The notes: generated from the letters alone by a model not told the origin. A DNA stretch of 64,000 nucleotides from an uncultured bacterium (GCA_905214865.1 CAJMNO010000009.1:4290-68289), one strand, 5' to 3'. Shown: positions 24,410 to 34,038, numbered from the stretch's first letter. Program-made: numbers and translations.

Positions 24410-26344
24410 CTACTCGAGCTCGAACGCTCCCGTGTAGAGCTGGTAGTACGTGCCCCTCTGGGCGATGAGCTCGTCGTGCGTGCCGCGCTCGATGATGCGG
24501 CCGTGGTCCAGGACGATGATCACGTTGGAGTTGCGCACGGTCGAGAGCCTGTGGGCGATCACGAACGTGGTCCTGCCGTACATGAGGGCGTCCATGCCCT
24601 TTTGCACGATCTGCTCGGTGCGCGTGTCGATGCTCGAGGTCGCCTCGTCCAGGATCATGACGGGCGGGTCGGCAACGGCGGCTCGGGCGATGGAGATGAG
24701 CTGCCTCTGGCCCTGCGAGAGCTGCGCCGCGTTGTCGGTGAGCATCGTCTGGTAGCCGTCGGGGAGGCGCCTGATGAAGCTGTCCGCGCCCGCGAGCTTC
24801 GCGGCCCCGATGCACTCCTCGTCGGTCGCGTCGAGGCGGCCGTAGCGGATGTTGTCCATGACCGTGCCGGTGAAGAGGTTGGTGTCCTGCAGCACCATTC
24901 CGAGGGAGCGGCGAAGGTCGGGCTTGCGGATCTTCTCGATGTTGATTCCGTCGTAGCGGATCTTGCCGTCCTCGATGTCGTAGAAGCGATTGAGGAGGTT
25001 GGTGATGGTCGTCTTGCCCGCTCCCGTTGCGCCCACGAACGCCACCTTCTGGCCGGGCTTCGCGAACAGCGAGATGTCGTGCAGGATGGTGTGGCCGGGG
25101 TTGTAGGAGAAGTCGACGTCCTCAAGACGCACGTCACCGGCGAGCGGGGTGTAGGTGACGGTGCCGTCGTGGTGCGGGTGCTTCCACGCCCAGCTCTCGG
25201 TGCGCTCGGGGCACTCCTCGATGCTGCCGTCGGCGCCCCTCCTCACGTTTACCAGGGTGACGTATCCCTCGTCGTGCTCGGGCTCCTCGTCAATGAGTTC
25301 AAAGATGCGCTCGGCGCCGGCGAGGCCCATGACCACGAAGTTGATCTGCTGGGAGACCTGCCCGATGGAGCCGGCGAAGCGCTTGGTGAGGTTGAGGAAG
25401 GGCACGACGATGGAGATCGAGAGGGCCATCCCGCTAATCGAGGGGTTGGGAGTCCCGCTGGTGAGGAACGCGACTCCGGCGACGGCGACAACCACATAGG
25501 CGAGGTTACCGAGGTTCATCAACACGGGCATGAGCGTGTTCCCGTAGGTGTTGGCACTCCTGGATGCCTGATAGAGCTCCTCGTTCACACGGTCGAAGTC
25601 CTCGATCGTCTGTGGTTCGTGCGTGAAGACCTTGATGACCTTCTCGCCGCTCATGGCCTCCTCGGCAAAGCCCTCGACGCGTGCGAGCTTCTGCTGCTGG
25701 GCCAGGAAGAAGCGGGCGCTCCTTCCCCCAAGGACCTTCGTCGCATACACCATGACCAGAACCATGGCGAGGACGACGAGCGTGAGGGGGACCGAGTACC
25801 AGAGCATGATGACCAGGACGGAGCCCATCGCAAAGGCCATCGTTAGCAAGTTTGGCAGGGCCTGGCCGATGAGCTGGCGCAGCGTGTCGGTGTCGTTCGT
25901 GTAGTGAGACATGATGTCGCCGTGCTTGTTGGTGTCAAAGTAGCGGATGGGGAGGTCCTCCATGTGGTCGAACATCTGGTTCCTGACCTTCATGAGGGTT
26001 CCCTGGCAGATGACGGCACCAAGCTGGTTGTATGCGATGTTCGCGGCGAGCGCGACTGCGTAGCAGAGGACGAGCGATCCGACGATGCGGGCGATTTGCG
26101 GCTGCGCCGCCGACCAATCCCCGGTCTTGAAGGTTGTCTGAACGACGTCGATTGCCTGCTGCATGAATATCGACGGGACCGACGCCAGGACCGCGGAGGC
26201 AATGATGCACATCACCTGCACGGTGACCTGAACGGGATAATAGTGATACGTCATGGACAGCACGCGTCCGAACGTGCGGCCGGGGCTTGCTGGTCCGCGG
26301 CGCCCCCCTTGCTGCTCCCTTTTGGATTCCTGGGTGTTACTCAT
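24410..26344 (-). CDS. ABC exporter half-transporter, second subunit (canonical ATP site)
   Basis: 644 residues, ABCB-type with a six-helix transmembrane domain then an ATPase domain. Motifs are Walker A GATGAGKTT, signature LSQGQRQLI and Walker B ILDEATSS with catalytic Glu. The ATG at 26344 overlaps the upstream subunit's stop (ATGAGTAA, 8 bp), which indicates translational coupling; a GTG at 26350 is too close to GGAGG. Together with the gene at 26337 it forms a heterodimeric multidrug or peptide exporter. Substrate unknown; regulation by the MarR gene just upstream suggests drug or toxin efflux. Confidence 0.92.
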   Translation of the reverse strand: MSNTQESKREQQGGRRGPASPGRTFGRVLSMTYHYYPVQVTVQVMCIIASAVLASVPSIFMQQAIDVVQTTFKTGDWSAAQPQIARIVGSLVLCYAVALAANIAYNQLGAVICQGTLMKVRNQMFDHMEDLPIRYFDTNKHGDIMSHYTNDTDTLRQLIGQALPNLLTMAFAMGSVLVIMLWYSVPLTLVVLAMVLVMVYATKVLGGRSARFFLAQQQKLARVEGFAEEAMSGEKVIKVFTHEPQTIEDFDRVNEELYQASRSANTYGNTLMPVLMNLGNLAYVVVAVAGVAFLTSGTPNPSISGMALSISIVVPFLNLTKRFAGSIGQVSQQINFVVMGLAGAERIFELIDEEPEHDEGYVTLVNVRRGADGSIEECPERTESWAWKHPHHDGTVTYTPLAGDVRLEDVDFSYNPGHTILHDISLFAKPGQKVAFVGATGAGKTTITNLLNRFYDIEDGKIRYDGINIEKIRKPDLRRSLGMVLQDTNLFTGTVMDNIRYGRLDATDEECIGAAKLAGADSFIRRLPDGYQTMLTDNAAQLSQGQRQLISIARAAVADPPVMILDEATSSIDTRTEQIVQKGMDALMYGRTTFVIAHRLSTVRNSNVIIVLDHGRIIERGTHDELIAQRGTYYQLYTGAFELE

Positions 26345-28154
26345 TTGCACCCTCCTCTCCGCGATTCCTGTTTGGCGCGAGTTCGCTCATCCTCACGTCA
26401 TGTGACTGCTTGTTCTGTGTCGTGTACGTCTCTCGGTAGATATCGTTCCTGCGTAGGAGCTCCTCGTGGGTGCCGATGTCGTCGATGCGACCATCCTTCA
26501 TGACGACGATCCTGTCGCAATCCTCGATGGAGCTGGTTCGCTGGGCAATGATCACCTTCGTCGTCTCGGGGATGTAGCTCTTGAACCCCTCCCTGATCAG
26601 CTTGTCCGTCTTTGTGTCGACGGCGCTCGTGGAGTCGTCCAGGATGAGGATCTTGGGGCGCTTGAGGAGCGCCCTTGCGATGCAGAGTCGCTGCTTCTGC
26701 CCGCCCGAGACGTTGGTGCCTCCCTGCTCGATGTAGGTGTCGTACTTTTCCGGGAAGAGCTGGATGAACTCGTCTGCCTGAGCGAGCTTGCACGCTTCCA
26801 GGATCTGGTCGTCCGTCGCGTTTGGGTCGCCCCAGCGTAGGTTGTCCTTGATGGTGCCGCTGAAGAGCACGTTTCTCTGAAGCACCATCGCGACTTGGTC
26901 GCGGAGCGCCTTAAGGTCGTACTCCCTCACGTCATGCCCACCTACGCGTACGGTGCCCCTGGTCGCGTCGTAGAGGCGGCTGATGAGCTGCACGAGTGTG
27001 GACTTGGAGGAACCCGTTCCGCCAAGGATGCCAATCACCTCCCCGCTCTTGATGTGGAGGTCGATGTCGTCGAGGGCCATCCTCTCCGCCTTGCTCGAGT
27101 ATTCAAAGCTTACGTGATCGAAGTCGATGGAACCGTCCGGGATGGTGGTGAGGGCGTTCTCGGGGCTTGTGATGTCGCTCTTCTCCTGCAGTACCTCGCA
27201 CAGACGACGCGCTCCCTCTTCGGCCATGGTGACCATCACGAAGACCATCGAGAGCATCATCAGGCTCATGAGCATGCTGAAGCCGTAGGTGATGAGCGCG
27301 GACATCTGGCCCACGCCCATCGCCTGGGCCTGGGTGCTCACGATCGCCTTTGAGCCGAAGTAGATGACGTATGCGTAGATGACGTCAATCGCAAGGGTCA
27401 TGAGCGGCATGTTCCAGGCGAGAATCCTCTCGACGTGAACGAAGTCGTGGTAGACGTTGCCCGAGGCCTCGTGGAACTTCTCCCTCTCGTGGTCCTCCCT
27501 CACGTAAGACTTGACCACTCGGATACCGCTCACGTTCTCCTCGACGGAGTCGTTCATGCGGTCATAGCGCTTGAAGATTCGCTTGAAGATGGGCATCACC
27601 GTAAGGGCAATCTTAAAGACGCCGAAGCCAAGAATGAACGAGACGACCAGGTACACGGCGGCCATTGGGCCGCCTGATAGGAAGGCCATGACGATCGAGA
27701 ACACCATGAGGAGCGGTGCTCTCACGACGAGCCTGATGAGCATCATGAACGCCTGCTGGACGTTGTTGACGTCCGTGGTAAGGCGCGTCACCAGGGAAGA
27801 CGTGCTAAACCGATCGATGTTTGAGAACGAGAATCCCTGGATCCTCTCGAACACGTCATGCCGGAGGTTGCGCGCGAAACCCGTTGACGCCTTGGCGCAG
27901 GTGATTCCCGCCATGGTTCCGCAGAACAGGCTGAACAGGGCAAGAAAGACCAGGAGGATTGCATAGTGGGCGATTTCCTGCATTCCTCCGCCTGCCGTTA
28001 TCCTGTCGATGAGGCTTGCCGTGATGAATGGGATCGAGCACTCCACCGCGACCTCGCCTAGGACGAAGACCGGCGTTACCACCGAGCTCCGCTTGAACTC
28101 CCTGAGGCTCTTCCCCAGGGTCGAGAATATCTGCCTGTAGGTCAGTTCCTGCAC
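26337..28154 (-). CDS. ABC exporter half-transporter, first subunit (degenerate ATP site)
   Basis: 605 residues, ABCB-type. Walker A is GGTGSSKST and the signature VSGGQKQRL. Walker B reads ILILDDSTSAVD, with Asp where the catalytic Glu is expected. An Asp here is characteristic of the non-catalytic site in heterodimeric exporters such as the LmrCD and BmrCD type. The GTG start follows GGAGG and overlaps the end of the marR gene by 13 bp. Confidence 0.92.
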   Translation of the reverse strand: MQELTYRQIFSTLGKSLREFKRSSVVTPVFVLGEVAVECSIPFITASLIDRITAGGGMQEIAHYAILLVFLALFSLFCGTMAGITCAKASTGFARNLRHDVFERIQGFSFSNIDRFSTSSLVTRLTTDVNNVQQAFMMLIRLVVRAPLLMVFSIVMAFLSGGPMAAVYLVVSFILGFGVFKIALTVMPIFKRIFKRYDRMNDSVEENVSGIRVVKSYVREDHEREKFHEASGNVYHDFVHVERILAWNMPLMTLAIDVIYAYVIYFGSKAIVSTQAQAMGVGQMSALITYGFSMLMSLMMLSMVFVMVTMAEEGARRLCEVLQEKSDITSPENALTTIPDGSIDFDHVSFEYSSKAERMALDDIDLHIKSGEVIGILGGTGSSKSTLVQLISRLYDATRGTVRVGGHDVREYDLKALRDQVAMVLQRNVLFSGTIKDNLRWGDPNATDDQILEACKLAQADEFIQLFPEKYDTYIEQGGTNVSGGQKQRLCIARALLKRPKILILDDSTSAVDTKTDKLIREGFKSYIPETTKVIIAQRTSSIEDCDRIVVMKDGRIDDIGTHEELLRRNDIYRETYTTQNKQSHDVRMSELAPNRNRGEEGANE

Positions 28155-28633
28155 CTCTTGCCTCCCGTCTCCTCTTGTTCGATGTGCACCCAGTGGTCGA
28201 CCAGCCGGTCGAGGGTGTGGGCAAGGTCCCGCTTCTCGTCCTCGTCGAGGACCGAGAGCATGCGGCTCTCAAATTCCTCGTTCCTCTTTGCGCACTCGAC
28301 CGCCGCCCGCTCGCCCTCGGGGGTGAGGGTGACGTTGAGCTGTCTGCGATCCTGGTCGGACCTCGTCCTGTTCACCAGTCCCTCGTACTCCAGCTTCGAG
28401 AGCACCTCCGACAGCGACGCGGAGCTGATGGGGACCGTCTCCTGCAGGAAGCGCTGGGACGTGGTCCCGCCGGCGCGGTAGAGCCTCACGAGAATGTGCT
28501 GTTTGCCCGCCCTTCCCCCCGCGTTCACGTGGAGGAAGTGGCCAAAGTAGCCGAAGTCGCTGAGGATGCGCTGCTCGACGGTCTTTGATGCCTCGCGCTC
28601 GAGCAGGTGCCCGCGTGACGAGTCGTTGCACAC
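28142..28633 (-). CDS. MarR family transcriptional regulator
   Basis: 163 residues with a winged helix-turn-helix: ISSASLSEVLSKLEYEGLVNRTRSDQDRRQ includes the recognition helix and the wing with the typical D-x-R-R. The GTG start follows GGAGG by five bases. It is the first gene of a three-gene operon with the exporter and most likely represses it, releasing on ligand binding. A promoter and matching AGGTACCT sites lie directly upstream. Confidence 0.9.
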   Translation of the reverse strand: MCNDSSRGHLLEREASKTVEQRILSDFGYFGHFLHVNAGGRAGKQHILVRLYRAGGTTSQRFLQETVPISSASLSEVLSKLEYEGLVNRTRSDQDRRQLNVTLTPEGERAAVECAKRNEEFESRMLSVLDEDEKRDLAHTLDRLVDHWVHIEQEETGGKRCRN

Positions 28634-28672
28634 GTCGTCCTCCTCTCTTCCAAGTTTCGTTAGCGCGGGAAA

Positions 28673-28709
28673 ACATTAGGTACCTAGCAAATAGATGTCA
28701 AGGTACCTT
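28673..28709 (-). promoter_or_regulatory. Promoter and twin AGGTACCT operator of the marR-ABC operon
   Basis: On the minus strand, TTGACA (28696-28701) and TAATGT (28673-28678) are 17 bp apart. The perfect palindrome AGGTACCT occurs twice, at 28678-28685 touching the -10 and 28701-28708 touching the -35, with centres 23 bp apart. This placement fits autorepression by the MarR protein. Confidence 0.65.
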
Positions 28710-28949
28710 CCTAAATTCACAGTTCAAACGCCAGGGGAGTTGACGCTTCCCTTGCAACGAGGCTGAAACCTCATGTAGTTGACTGGGAAATGTCAGGGGA
28801 GCGTAAGGTGCGGTCACGCGACGGTAAGGGCCGACCAAGGGGGGCTGATTGCCTGCGGACACGGGATACATTGCATGCTGACACGGGGTGTGGCTCATAA
28901 GCTATGCAATGAAGAGAGCTGCGTCCCTTCACCCTCTGGAAGGAGAACA
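28710..28949 (+). promoter_or_regulatory. Upstream region of the pst operon
   Basis: About 240 bp between the divergent marR and pst operons. TTGACT at 28779-28784 is a possible -35 without a good -10 partner. PhoB-type boxes would be expected here because a phoB/phoR pair ends the operon, but I cannot mark a convincing one by eye. AGGAG at 28941 is the pstS ribosome-binding site. Confidence 0.3.
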
Positions 28950-29903
28950 ATGTCCGGTCACAGCATGTCTCGTCGTAGCTTCGTCCTGGCTGGCGCAACC
29001 CTCGCCTCGACGCTCGGCCTTGGTCTCGTTGGTTGCGGCGGGAGCGGCTCCAGCTCCACCGCCGACTCCAGCGCGTCCTCTGGCTCCTCCGCCTCGAGTG
29101 CAAACCTCTCCGGCAGCGTGACCGCCGTTGGCTCCACCGCCCTCCAGCCCCTCGTCGAGGCTGCAGCCGAGCAGTTCATGGAGAAGAACCCCGGCGTTCA
29201 GGTGACCGTCCAGGGCGGCGGCTCCGGCCAGGGCATCACGCAGATTGCCGCGGGCTCCGTCCAGATCGGCGACTCCGACGTGTTCGCCGAGTCCAAGCTC
29301 GACAACCCCGACGACGCCAAGAGGCTCAAGGACAACCAGGTGTGCGTGGTGGGCATGGGCCCCATCGTCAACCCCGACGTCACGGTCGACGACCTCACCA
29401 TCGACCAGCTCAAGAGCATCTTCACCGGCGAGGTCACCAACTGGAAGGACCTTGGCGGCAGCGACGAGGACATCACGGTGATCAACCGCGCCTCCGGCTC
29501 CGGCACCAGGGCGACCTTCGAGGACGCCGTCCTCGGCGACACCAAGGTCCCCGACTCCTTCAAGCCGCAGGAGCAGGACTCCTCGGGCACCGTCGTCAAG
29601 ATGGTCGCCTCCACCAAGGGTGCCATCTCCTACGTGGCCTTCTCCTACTACGACGACACCACCAAGGCCCTCAAGGTCGGCGGCGTCGAGGCCAAGGAGG
29701 AGAACGTCGAGACCAACGACTGGACCATCTGGGCGTACGAGCACATGTACACCTCCACCAGCCCCGACGACGCGACCCAGGCGTTCATCGACTACATGCT
29801 CTCCGACGACGTCCAGGGCTCCCTGGTCGAGCAGACGGGCTATATCCCCATCACCGGCATGAAGGTCACCCGCGACGCCGACGGCAACGTCACCAACAAG
29901 TAG
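28950..29903 (+). CDS. pstS: Phosphate ABC transporter substrate-binding lipoprotein PstS
   Basis: 317 residues. The ATG at 28950 follows AGGAG. The N-terminus combines twin arginines (MSRRSFVLAG) and a lipobox ending LVGC, so it is an exported lipoprotein. A Ser/Gly linker precedes the binding domain. Phosphate-ligand motifs are VGSTALQP, GGGSGQGI, IGDSDV and RASGSGTRATFED. It captures inorganic phosphate for PstCAB. First gene of an eight-gene phosphate operon. Confidence 0.95.
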   Translation: MSGHSMSRRSFVLAGATLASTLGLGLVGCGGSGSSSTADSSASSGSSASSANLSGSVTAVGSTALQPLVEAAAEQFMEKNPGVQVTVQGGGSGQGITQIAAGSVQIGDSDVFAESKLDNPDDAKRLKDNQVCVVGMGPIVNPDVTVDDLTIDQLKSIFTGEVTNWKDLGGSDEDITVINRASGSGTRATFEDAVLGDTKVPDSFKPQEQDSSGTVVKMVASTKGAISYVAFSYYDDTTKALKVGGVEAKEENVETNDWTIWAYEHMYTSTSPDDATQAFIDYMLSDDVQGSLVEQTGYIPITGMKVTRDADGNVTNK

Positions 29904-29949
29904 CGTTCCGCCAGCGCCTGAACTGGAAACCTACGTAACGGGAAGTCGA

Positions 29950-30924
29950 ATGAACAAAGAACTCGACGAAAGGGAGGAAGTCGCCCAGGCGGCTTCCTCC
30001 GCCCATGGCGGGGAGCGGCAGCCAAAGGTGAGGTCGAAGCACTCGATCGAGCGCGGGGGCCTCATCTTCTCCGGCATCTGTGTCGGCCTGGTCGTCGTAC
30101 TCGTCGTGACGCTCATATTCATGGTCTGCTCGAGGGGCATCGCCACCTTCGCGCACGACGGGATATCGCTGGGGTCGTTCCTCTCCGGCACCACCTGGAA
30201 CCCGCACTCCAAGGGCGCCGACGGCCAGCCCCTCATGGGAGCGCTGCCCATGATCTGCGGCTCGTTTGCGGTGACGCTCCTCTCCTGCGTCATCTCGCTG
30301 CCCTTCGCGCTCGGCGCCTCGATCTTTGTGGTCGAGGTCCAGCCGACCTTTGGCCAGAAGGTGTTCCGCCCCATGGTGGAGCTCCTCACGGGCATCCCCT
30401 CGGTCGTCTACGGCCTGGTGGGACTGTCCATCGTGGTCAAGTGGACCAGCAGCTGGGCGGGTGGCACGGGCTACGGCATCTTCTCGGGGTCGATCGTGCT
30501 CGCCCTGATGATCCTGCCCACCGTTACCTCGCTCGCGACCGACGCCATCGCCGCCGTTCCCGACAGCTACCGTGACGGCTCGTACGGCCTTGGCTGCACC
30601 CGCTGGCAGACCATCCTGCACGTGGTGCTCCCCTCCGCCATGCCCGGCATCGTCACCGCGGTGATCATGGGCATGACGCGCGCCTTTGGCGAGGCCCTCG
30701 CCGTCCAGATGGTCATCGGCAACGCGGCACAGATGCCGACCGGGCTGTTCACGCCCGCCTCGACCCTCACCTCGGTCCTGACCATGGGCATGGGCAACGA
30801 GGCCATGGGGACCGTGTACAACGACGTCCTTTGGTCGCTCGCCATGGTGCTGCTGCTGATGTCGCTCGTGTTCATCCTCATCGTCCATCTGATCGGAAGG
30901 AAGGGGGCGGCGAAGAATGGCTAG
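29950..30924 (+). CDS. pstC: Phosphate ABC transporter permease PstC
   Basis: 324 residues with six predicted transmembrane helices and the permease EAA-type loop (GCTRWQTILHVVLPSAMPGIV). A charged cytoplasmic N-terminus precedes the first helix. It pairs with PstA to form the phosphate channel. The stop overlaps the pstA start by 8 bp. Confidence 0.95.
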   Translation: MNKELDEREEVAQAASSAHGGERQPKVRSKHSIERGGLIFSGICVGLVVVLVVTLIFMVCSRGIATFAHDGISLGSFLSGTTWNPHSKGADGQPLMGALPMICGSFAVTLLSCVISLPFALGASIFVVEVQPTFGQKVFRPMVELLTGIPSVVYGLVGLSIVVKWTSSWAGGTGYGIFSGSIVLALMILPTVTSLATDAIAAVPDSYRDGSYGLGCTRWQTILHVVLPSAMPGIVTAVIMGMTRAFGEALAVQMVIGNAAQMPTGLFTPASTLTSVLTMGMGNEAMGTVYNDVLWSLAMVLLLMSLVFILIVHLIGRKGAAKNG

Positions 30925-31849
30925 CGAAGAGACCGTTGACGGCGGCATCTCCGACGTCACGAAGCGCCTCCGCGCCGAGGACCACGTTGCGACGGGCGTA
31001 CTCACCGCGATCGTCGCCGCCATCCTCGTGGTGCTGGTGGCAATCATCGGGTACATCGTCGCGTCTGGTGCGAGCAAGGCCTTTGACCCGCACTTCCTGT
31101 CGGCAAAGCCCGAGCAGTTCAAGGCCGGCGGAGGCATTGGGCCGGAGCTGTTCAACTCGTTCTACCTGCTCGTGCTGACGCTGCTCATCTCGCTGCCCAT
31201 CTCGCTTGGCGCGGCCATCTTCCTCACGCAGTACGCGCCGGAGGGGCCCGTCACCAACATCGCGAAGACGGCCATCGAGACCCTCTCGAGCCTGCCCTCC
31301 ATCGTCGTCGGCCTGTTTGGCATGCTCGTCTTCGTCCTGGGTGCCGGCTGGGGCTTCAGCATCATCTCGGGCGCCCTCGCGCTCACGATGTTCAACATCC
31401 CCATCCTGGTCCGCGTGATCCAGCAGGCCCTGGAGGCCGTCCCCCGCGACCAGCGTGACGCCGCCCTCGCGCTCGGCCTCACCCGCTGGGAGGCCACCAT
31501 CCACATCCTGGTGCCGGCTGCAATGCCCGCGATCGTGACCGGCGTGATCCTCTCGGCCGGACGCGTCTTCGGCGAGGCCGCAGCGCTGATCTACACCGCC
31601 GGCCAGAGCGCGCCCGCGCTCGACTTCACCAACTTCAACCTGGCGAGCCCGAGCTGCCCCTGGAACGTGTTCCGCCCGGCAGAGACCCTGGCCGTCCACA
31701 TCTGGAAGATCAACTCCGAGGGCGTCGTCCCCGACCTCACCGCCGTGTCGGCAGGCACCGCCGCCGTCCTCATGATCTGCATCCTGCTGTTCAACGTCCT
31801 CGCCCGCATCGTCGGACGCGCCCTCGAGAGGAGGCTGACCGCAGAATGA
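30917..31849 (+). CDS. pstA: Phosphate ABC transporter permease PstA
   Basis: 310 residues with six membrane helices; the EAA loop is LGLTRWEATIHILVPAAMPAIV. It overlaps pstC by 8 bp and the first pstB by 4 bp (ATGA), so the operon is translationally coupled. Confidence 0.95.
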   Translation: MASEETVDGGISDVTKRLRAEDHVATGVLTAIVAAILVVLVAIIGYIVASGASKAFDPHFLSAKPEQFKAGGGIGPELFNSFYLLVLTLLISLPISLGAAIFLTQYAPEGPVTNIAKTAIETLSSLPSIVVGLFGMLVFVLGAGWGFSIISGALALTMFNIPILVRVIQQALEAVPRDQRDAALALGLTRWEATIHILVPAAMPAIVTGVILSAGRVFGEAAALIYTAGQSAPALDFTNFNLASPSCPWNVFRPAETLAVHIWKINSEGVVPDLTAVSAGTAAVLMICILLFNVLARIVGRALERRLTAE

Positions 31850-32613
31850 CAAGCACGACTCCGCTCCTCGCCACCGAGGACGTGACCGTCTCGTACTCCG
31901 GCAAGGAGGCGCTCCACCCAACGTCCCTCTCGTTTGAGAAGGGAGGCGTCACCGCGCTCATCGGCCCCTCCGGCTGTGGCAAGTCCACGTTCCTGCGCTC
32001 CCTCAACCTCATGAACCGCGAGATCCCGGGATGCCGCATCGGCGGGTCGATCCTGTACCACGGCAAGGACGTGAACACCCGCGGCGTGGACACCTACCAG
32101 CTGCGCAAGCAGATCGGCATGGTCTTTCAGCAGCCCAACCCCTTCAGGAAGTCGATTCGCGAGAACATCGCGTTCGCGCCCAAGAGGCACGGCCTCTCCG
32201 GCAAGGCGAACATCGACGCCCTGGTGGAGGAGAGCCTTCGCGCCGCGGCCCTGTGGGACGAGGTCAAGGACAAGCTCGACCAGTCCGCCTACGCCCTCTC
32301 CGGCGGCCAGCAGCAGCGCCTCTGCATCGCCAGGACGCTCGCCATGCACCCCGACGTGGTGCTGATGGACGAGCCCTGCTCCGCCCTTGATCCCATCGCG
32401 ACCTACTCCATCGAGGAGACGATTCGCGACATGGCCAAGAGGGGCATCTGCGTGGTCATCGTCACGCACAACATGGAGCAGGCGGCCCGCGTGAGCGACA
32501 GGACGGCCTTCTTCCTCCTGGGCGACATGGTCGAGTTTGGGCCCACCCCCGAGCTCTTCTCCCGCCCCAAGGACAAGCGTCTGGACGACTACCTCACGGG
32601 GAGGTTTGGATAA
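31846..32613 (+). CDS. pstB: Phosphate ABC transporter ATPase PstB, copy 1
   Basis: 255 residues. Walker A is GPSGCGKSTF, signature LSGGQQQRL, Walker B VVLMDEPCSALDP and the H-loop VIVTHNM. It powers phosphate import through PstCA. It overlaps the second pstB by one base (TAATG). It differs from copy 2 in the region before Walker A and in the helical domain (FAPKRHGLSGKA). Confidence 0.93.
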   Translation: MTSTTPLLATEDVTVSYSGKEALHPTSLSFEKGGVTALIGPSGCGKSTFLRSLNLMNREIPGCRIGGSILYHGKDVNTRGVDTYQLRKQIGMVFQQPNPFRKSIRENIAFAPKRHGLSGKANIDALVEESLRAAALWDEVKDKLDQSAYALSGGQQQRLCIARTLAMHPDVVLMDEPCSALDPIATYSIEETIRDMAKRGICVVIVTHNMEQAARVSDRTAFFLLGDMVEFGPTPELFSRPKDKRLDDYLTGRFG

Positions 32614-33365
32614 TGGCACTACCCATGAGCGTGGAGCACCTGAACCTCCACTACGGCAGCTTCCACGCGCTCAAGGACGTCTCGCTTCAGATACCCGCGG
32701 GACAGGTCACGGCCTTCATCGGGCCGTCCGGGTGCGGCAAGTCGACGCTCCTGCGCTGCCTCAACCGCATGAACGACCGCATCGCCGACTGCAAGGTCGA
32801 CGGCAAGGTCCTACTGGGGGAGACGGACGTCTATCAAGACGTGGACGTCTACACGCTCAGGCGTCACGTGGGAATGGTGTTCCAGAAACCCAACCCGTTC
32901 CCCATCTCGATCTTTGACAACGTGACCTACGGTCTGAGGATGGCGGGTCGTCCCAAGCGCTCCGAGCTCGAGGAGGTCGTGGAGAGGACCCTCACCGAGG
33001 TCGGCCTCTGGAACGAGGTCAAGGACAAGCTCGACCACTCGGGCCTGTCCCTCTCCGGCGGCCAGGCGCAGCGCCTCTGCATCGCCCGCGCCCTCGCCGT
33101 CGACCCCGACGTGCTCCTCATGGACGAGCCCACGAGCGCCCTTGACCCCATCTCCACGGGTCTCGTGGAGGAGCTCGCGACCCAGATCGCCGAGCGGCAC
33201 ACCGTTGTCATCGTCACGCACAACATGCAGCAGGCTACGCGCATCTCGACCACCTGCGCGTTCTTCTACCTGGGCGAGCTGGTGGAGGTTGCCCCGACGG
33301 CGCAGCTCTTCTCCGACCCCAAGGACAAGCGCACTGAGGACTACCTCACGGGAAGGTTTGGATAA
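32613..33365 (+). CDS. pstB: Phosphate ABC transporter ATPase PstB, copy 2
   Basis: 250 residues. Walker A is GPSGCGKSTLL, signature LSGGQAQRL, Walker B VLLMDEPTSALDP. It is clearly paralogous to copy 1 and is followed by phoU with a one-base overlap. Tandem pstB genes occur in several Gram-positive bacteria; whether the two form a heterodimer or are alternates cannot be told from the sequence. Confidence 0.93.
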   Translation: MALPMSVEHLNLHYGSFHALKDVSLQIPAGQVTAFIGPSGCGKSTLLRCLNRMNDRIADCKVDGKVLLGETDVYQDVDVYTLRRHVGMVFQKPNPFPISIFDNVTYGLRMAGRPKRSELEEVVERTLTEVGLWNEVKDKLDHSGLSLSGGQAQRLCIARALAVDPDVLLMDEPTSALDPISTGLVEELATQIAERHTVVIVTHNMQQATRISTTCAFFYLGELVEVAPTAQLFSDPKDKRTEDYLTGRFG

Positions 33366-34036
33366 TGATCACCAGAAGCTCTTACACCAAGCAGCTCGAG
33401 CAGCTGGACGGCCACGTCAAGGCAATCTCGCAGGCCGTCGTGGAGGACGTCCGGGCCACGGGCAGGGCGCTCGCCGAGGAGGACGAGGCGGCTGCGAGCG
33501 AGGTCATCGACGGCCACGACGTCGCCATTCGCCTGGAGCGCTCCGTGGAGGACTCCTGCATGGGCCTCATGCTCCTGCAGCAGCCCCTCGCACGCGACCT
33601 GCGCCTGGTCACCGCCGCGTTCCGCGCCATCACGGACCTCTCGCGCATCGAGCAGATGGCCTACGAGACGGCGCTGCTGGCGCGCGAGATGGACATCCGC
33701 AAGGCCCACCCCCTCGCCAACGACCTGCTCCTGATGTCCAACCGCGCCGCCGCCATGGTCGAGGCCGCGATGGACTCGTTCGAGACGGGCGACGTGGCGA
33801 AGGCCGAGGACGTCTTCCCCATGGACGACTCGCTCGACGACCTGTACGAGCGCATCCGCAAGGAGGTCGTGGACGTGCTGAAGAGCGACTCCGACGCCGC
33901 CTCCGAGGCGCCCGAGGTCCTCACCATCGCCAAGTACTACGAGCGCATGGGGGACCACGCGCAGAGCCTGGCGGATTGGGCTATCTTTAGGGCTACCGGC
34001 ACCTATCGCGGCCATGCCATGGGGGACAAGGAGTAG
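33365..34036 (+). CDS. phoU: Phosphate signalling regulator PhoU
   Basis: 223 residues, two PhoU helical-bundle domains. Conserved segments include the LMLLQQPLARDLRLV motif in domain one and TIAKYYERMGDHAQSLADWA in domain two, which holds the metal-binding E-x-x-x-D type motif. PhoU couples the state of the Pst transporter to the PhoR kinase to turn the regulon off when phosphate is ample. It lies directly upstream of phoB and phoR. Confidence 0.95.
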   Translation: MITRSSYTKQLEQLDGHVKAISQAVVEDVRATGRALAEEDEAAASEVIDGHDVAIRLERSVEDSCMGLMLLQQPLARDLRLVTAAFRAITDLSRIEQMAYETALLAREMDIRKAHPLANDLLLMSNRAAAMVEAAMDSFETGDVAKAEDVFPMDDSLDDLYERIRKEVVDVLKSDSDAASEAPEVLTIAKYYERMGDHAQSLADWAIFRATGTYRGHAMGDKE

Positions 34037-34038
34037 CC

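Noticed and set aside
28710..28949. Clear Pho box upstream of pstS
   Set aside because: Expected from context, but I could not find tandem repeats good enough to mark by eye.
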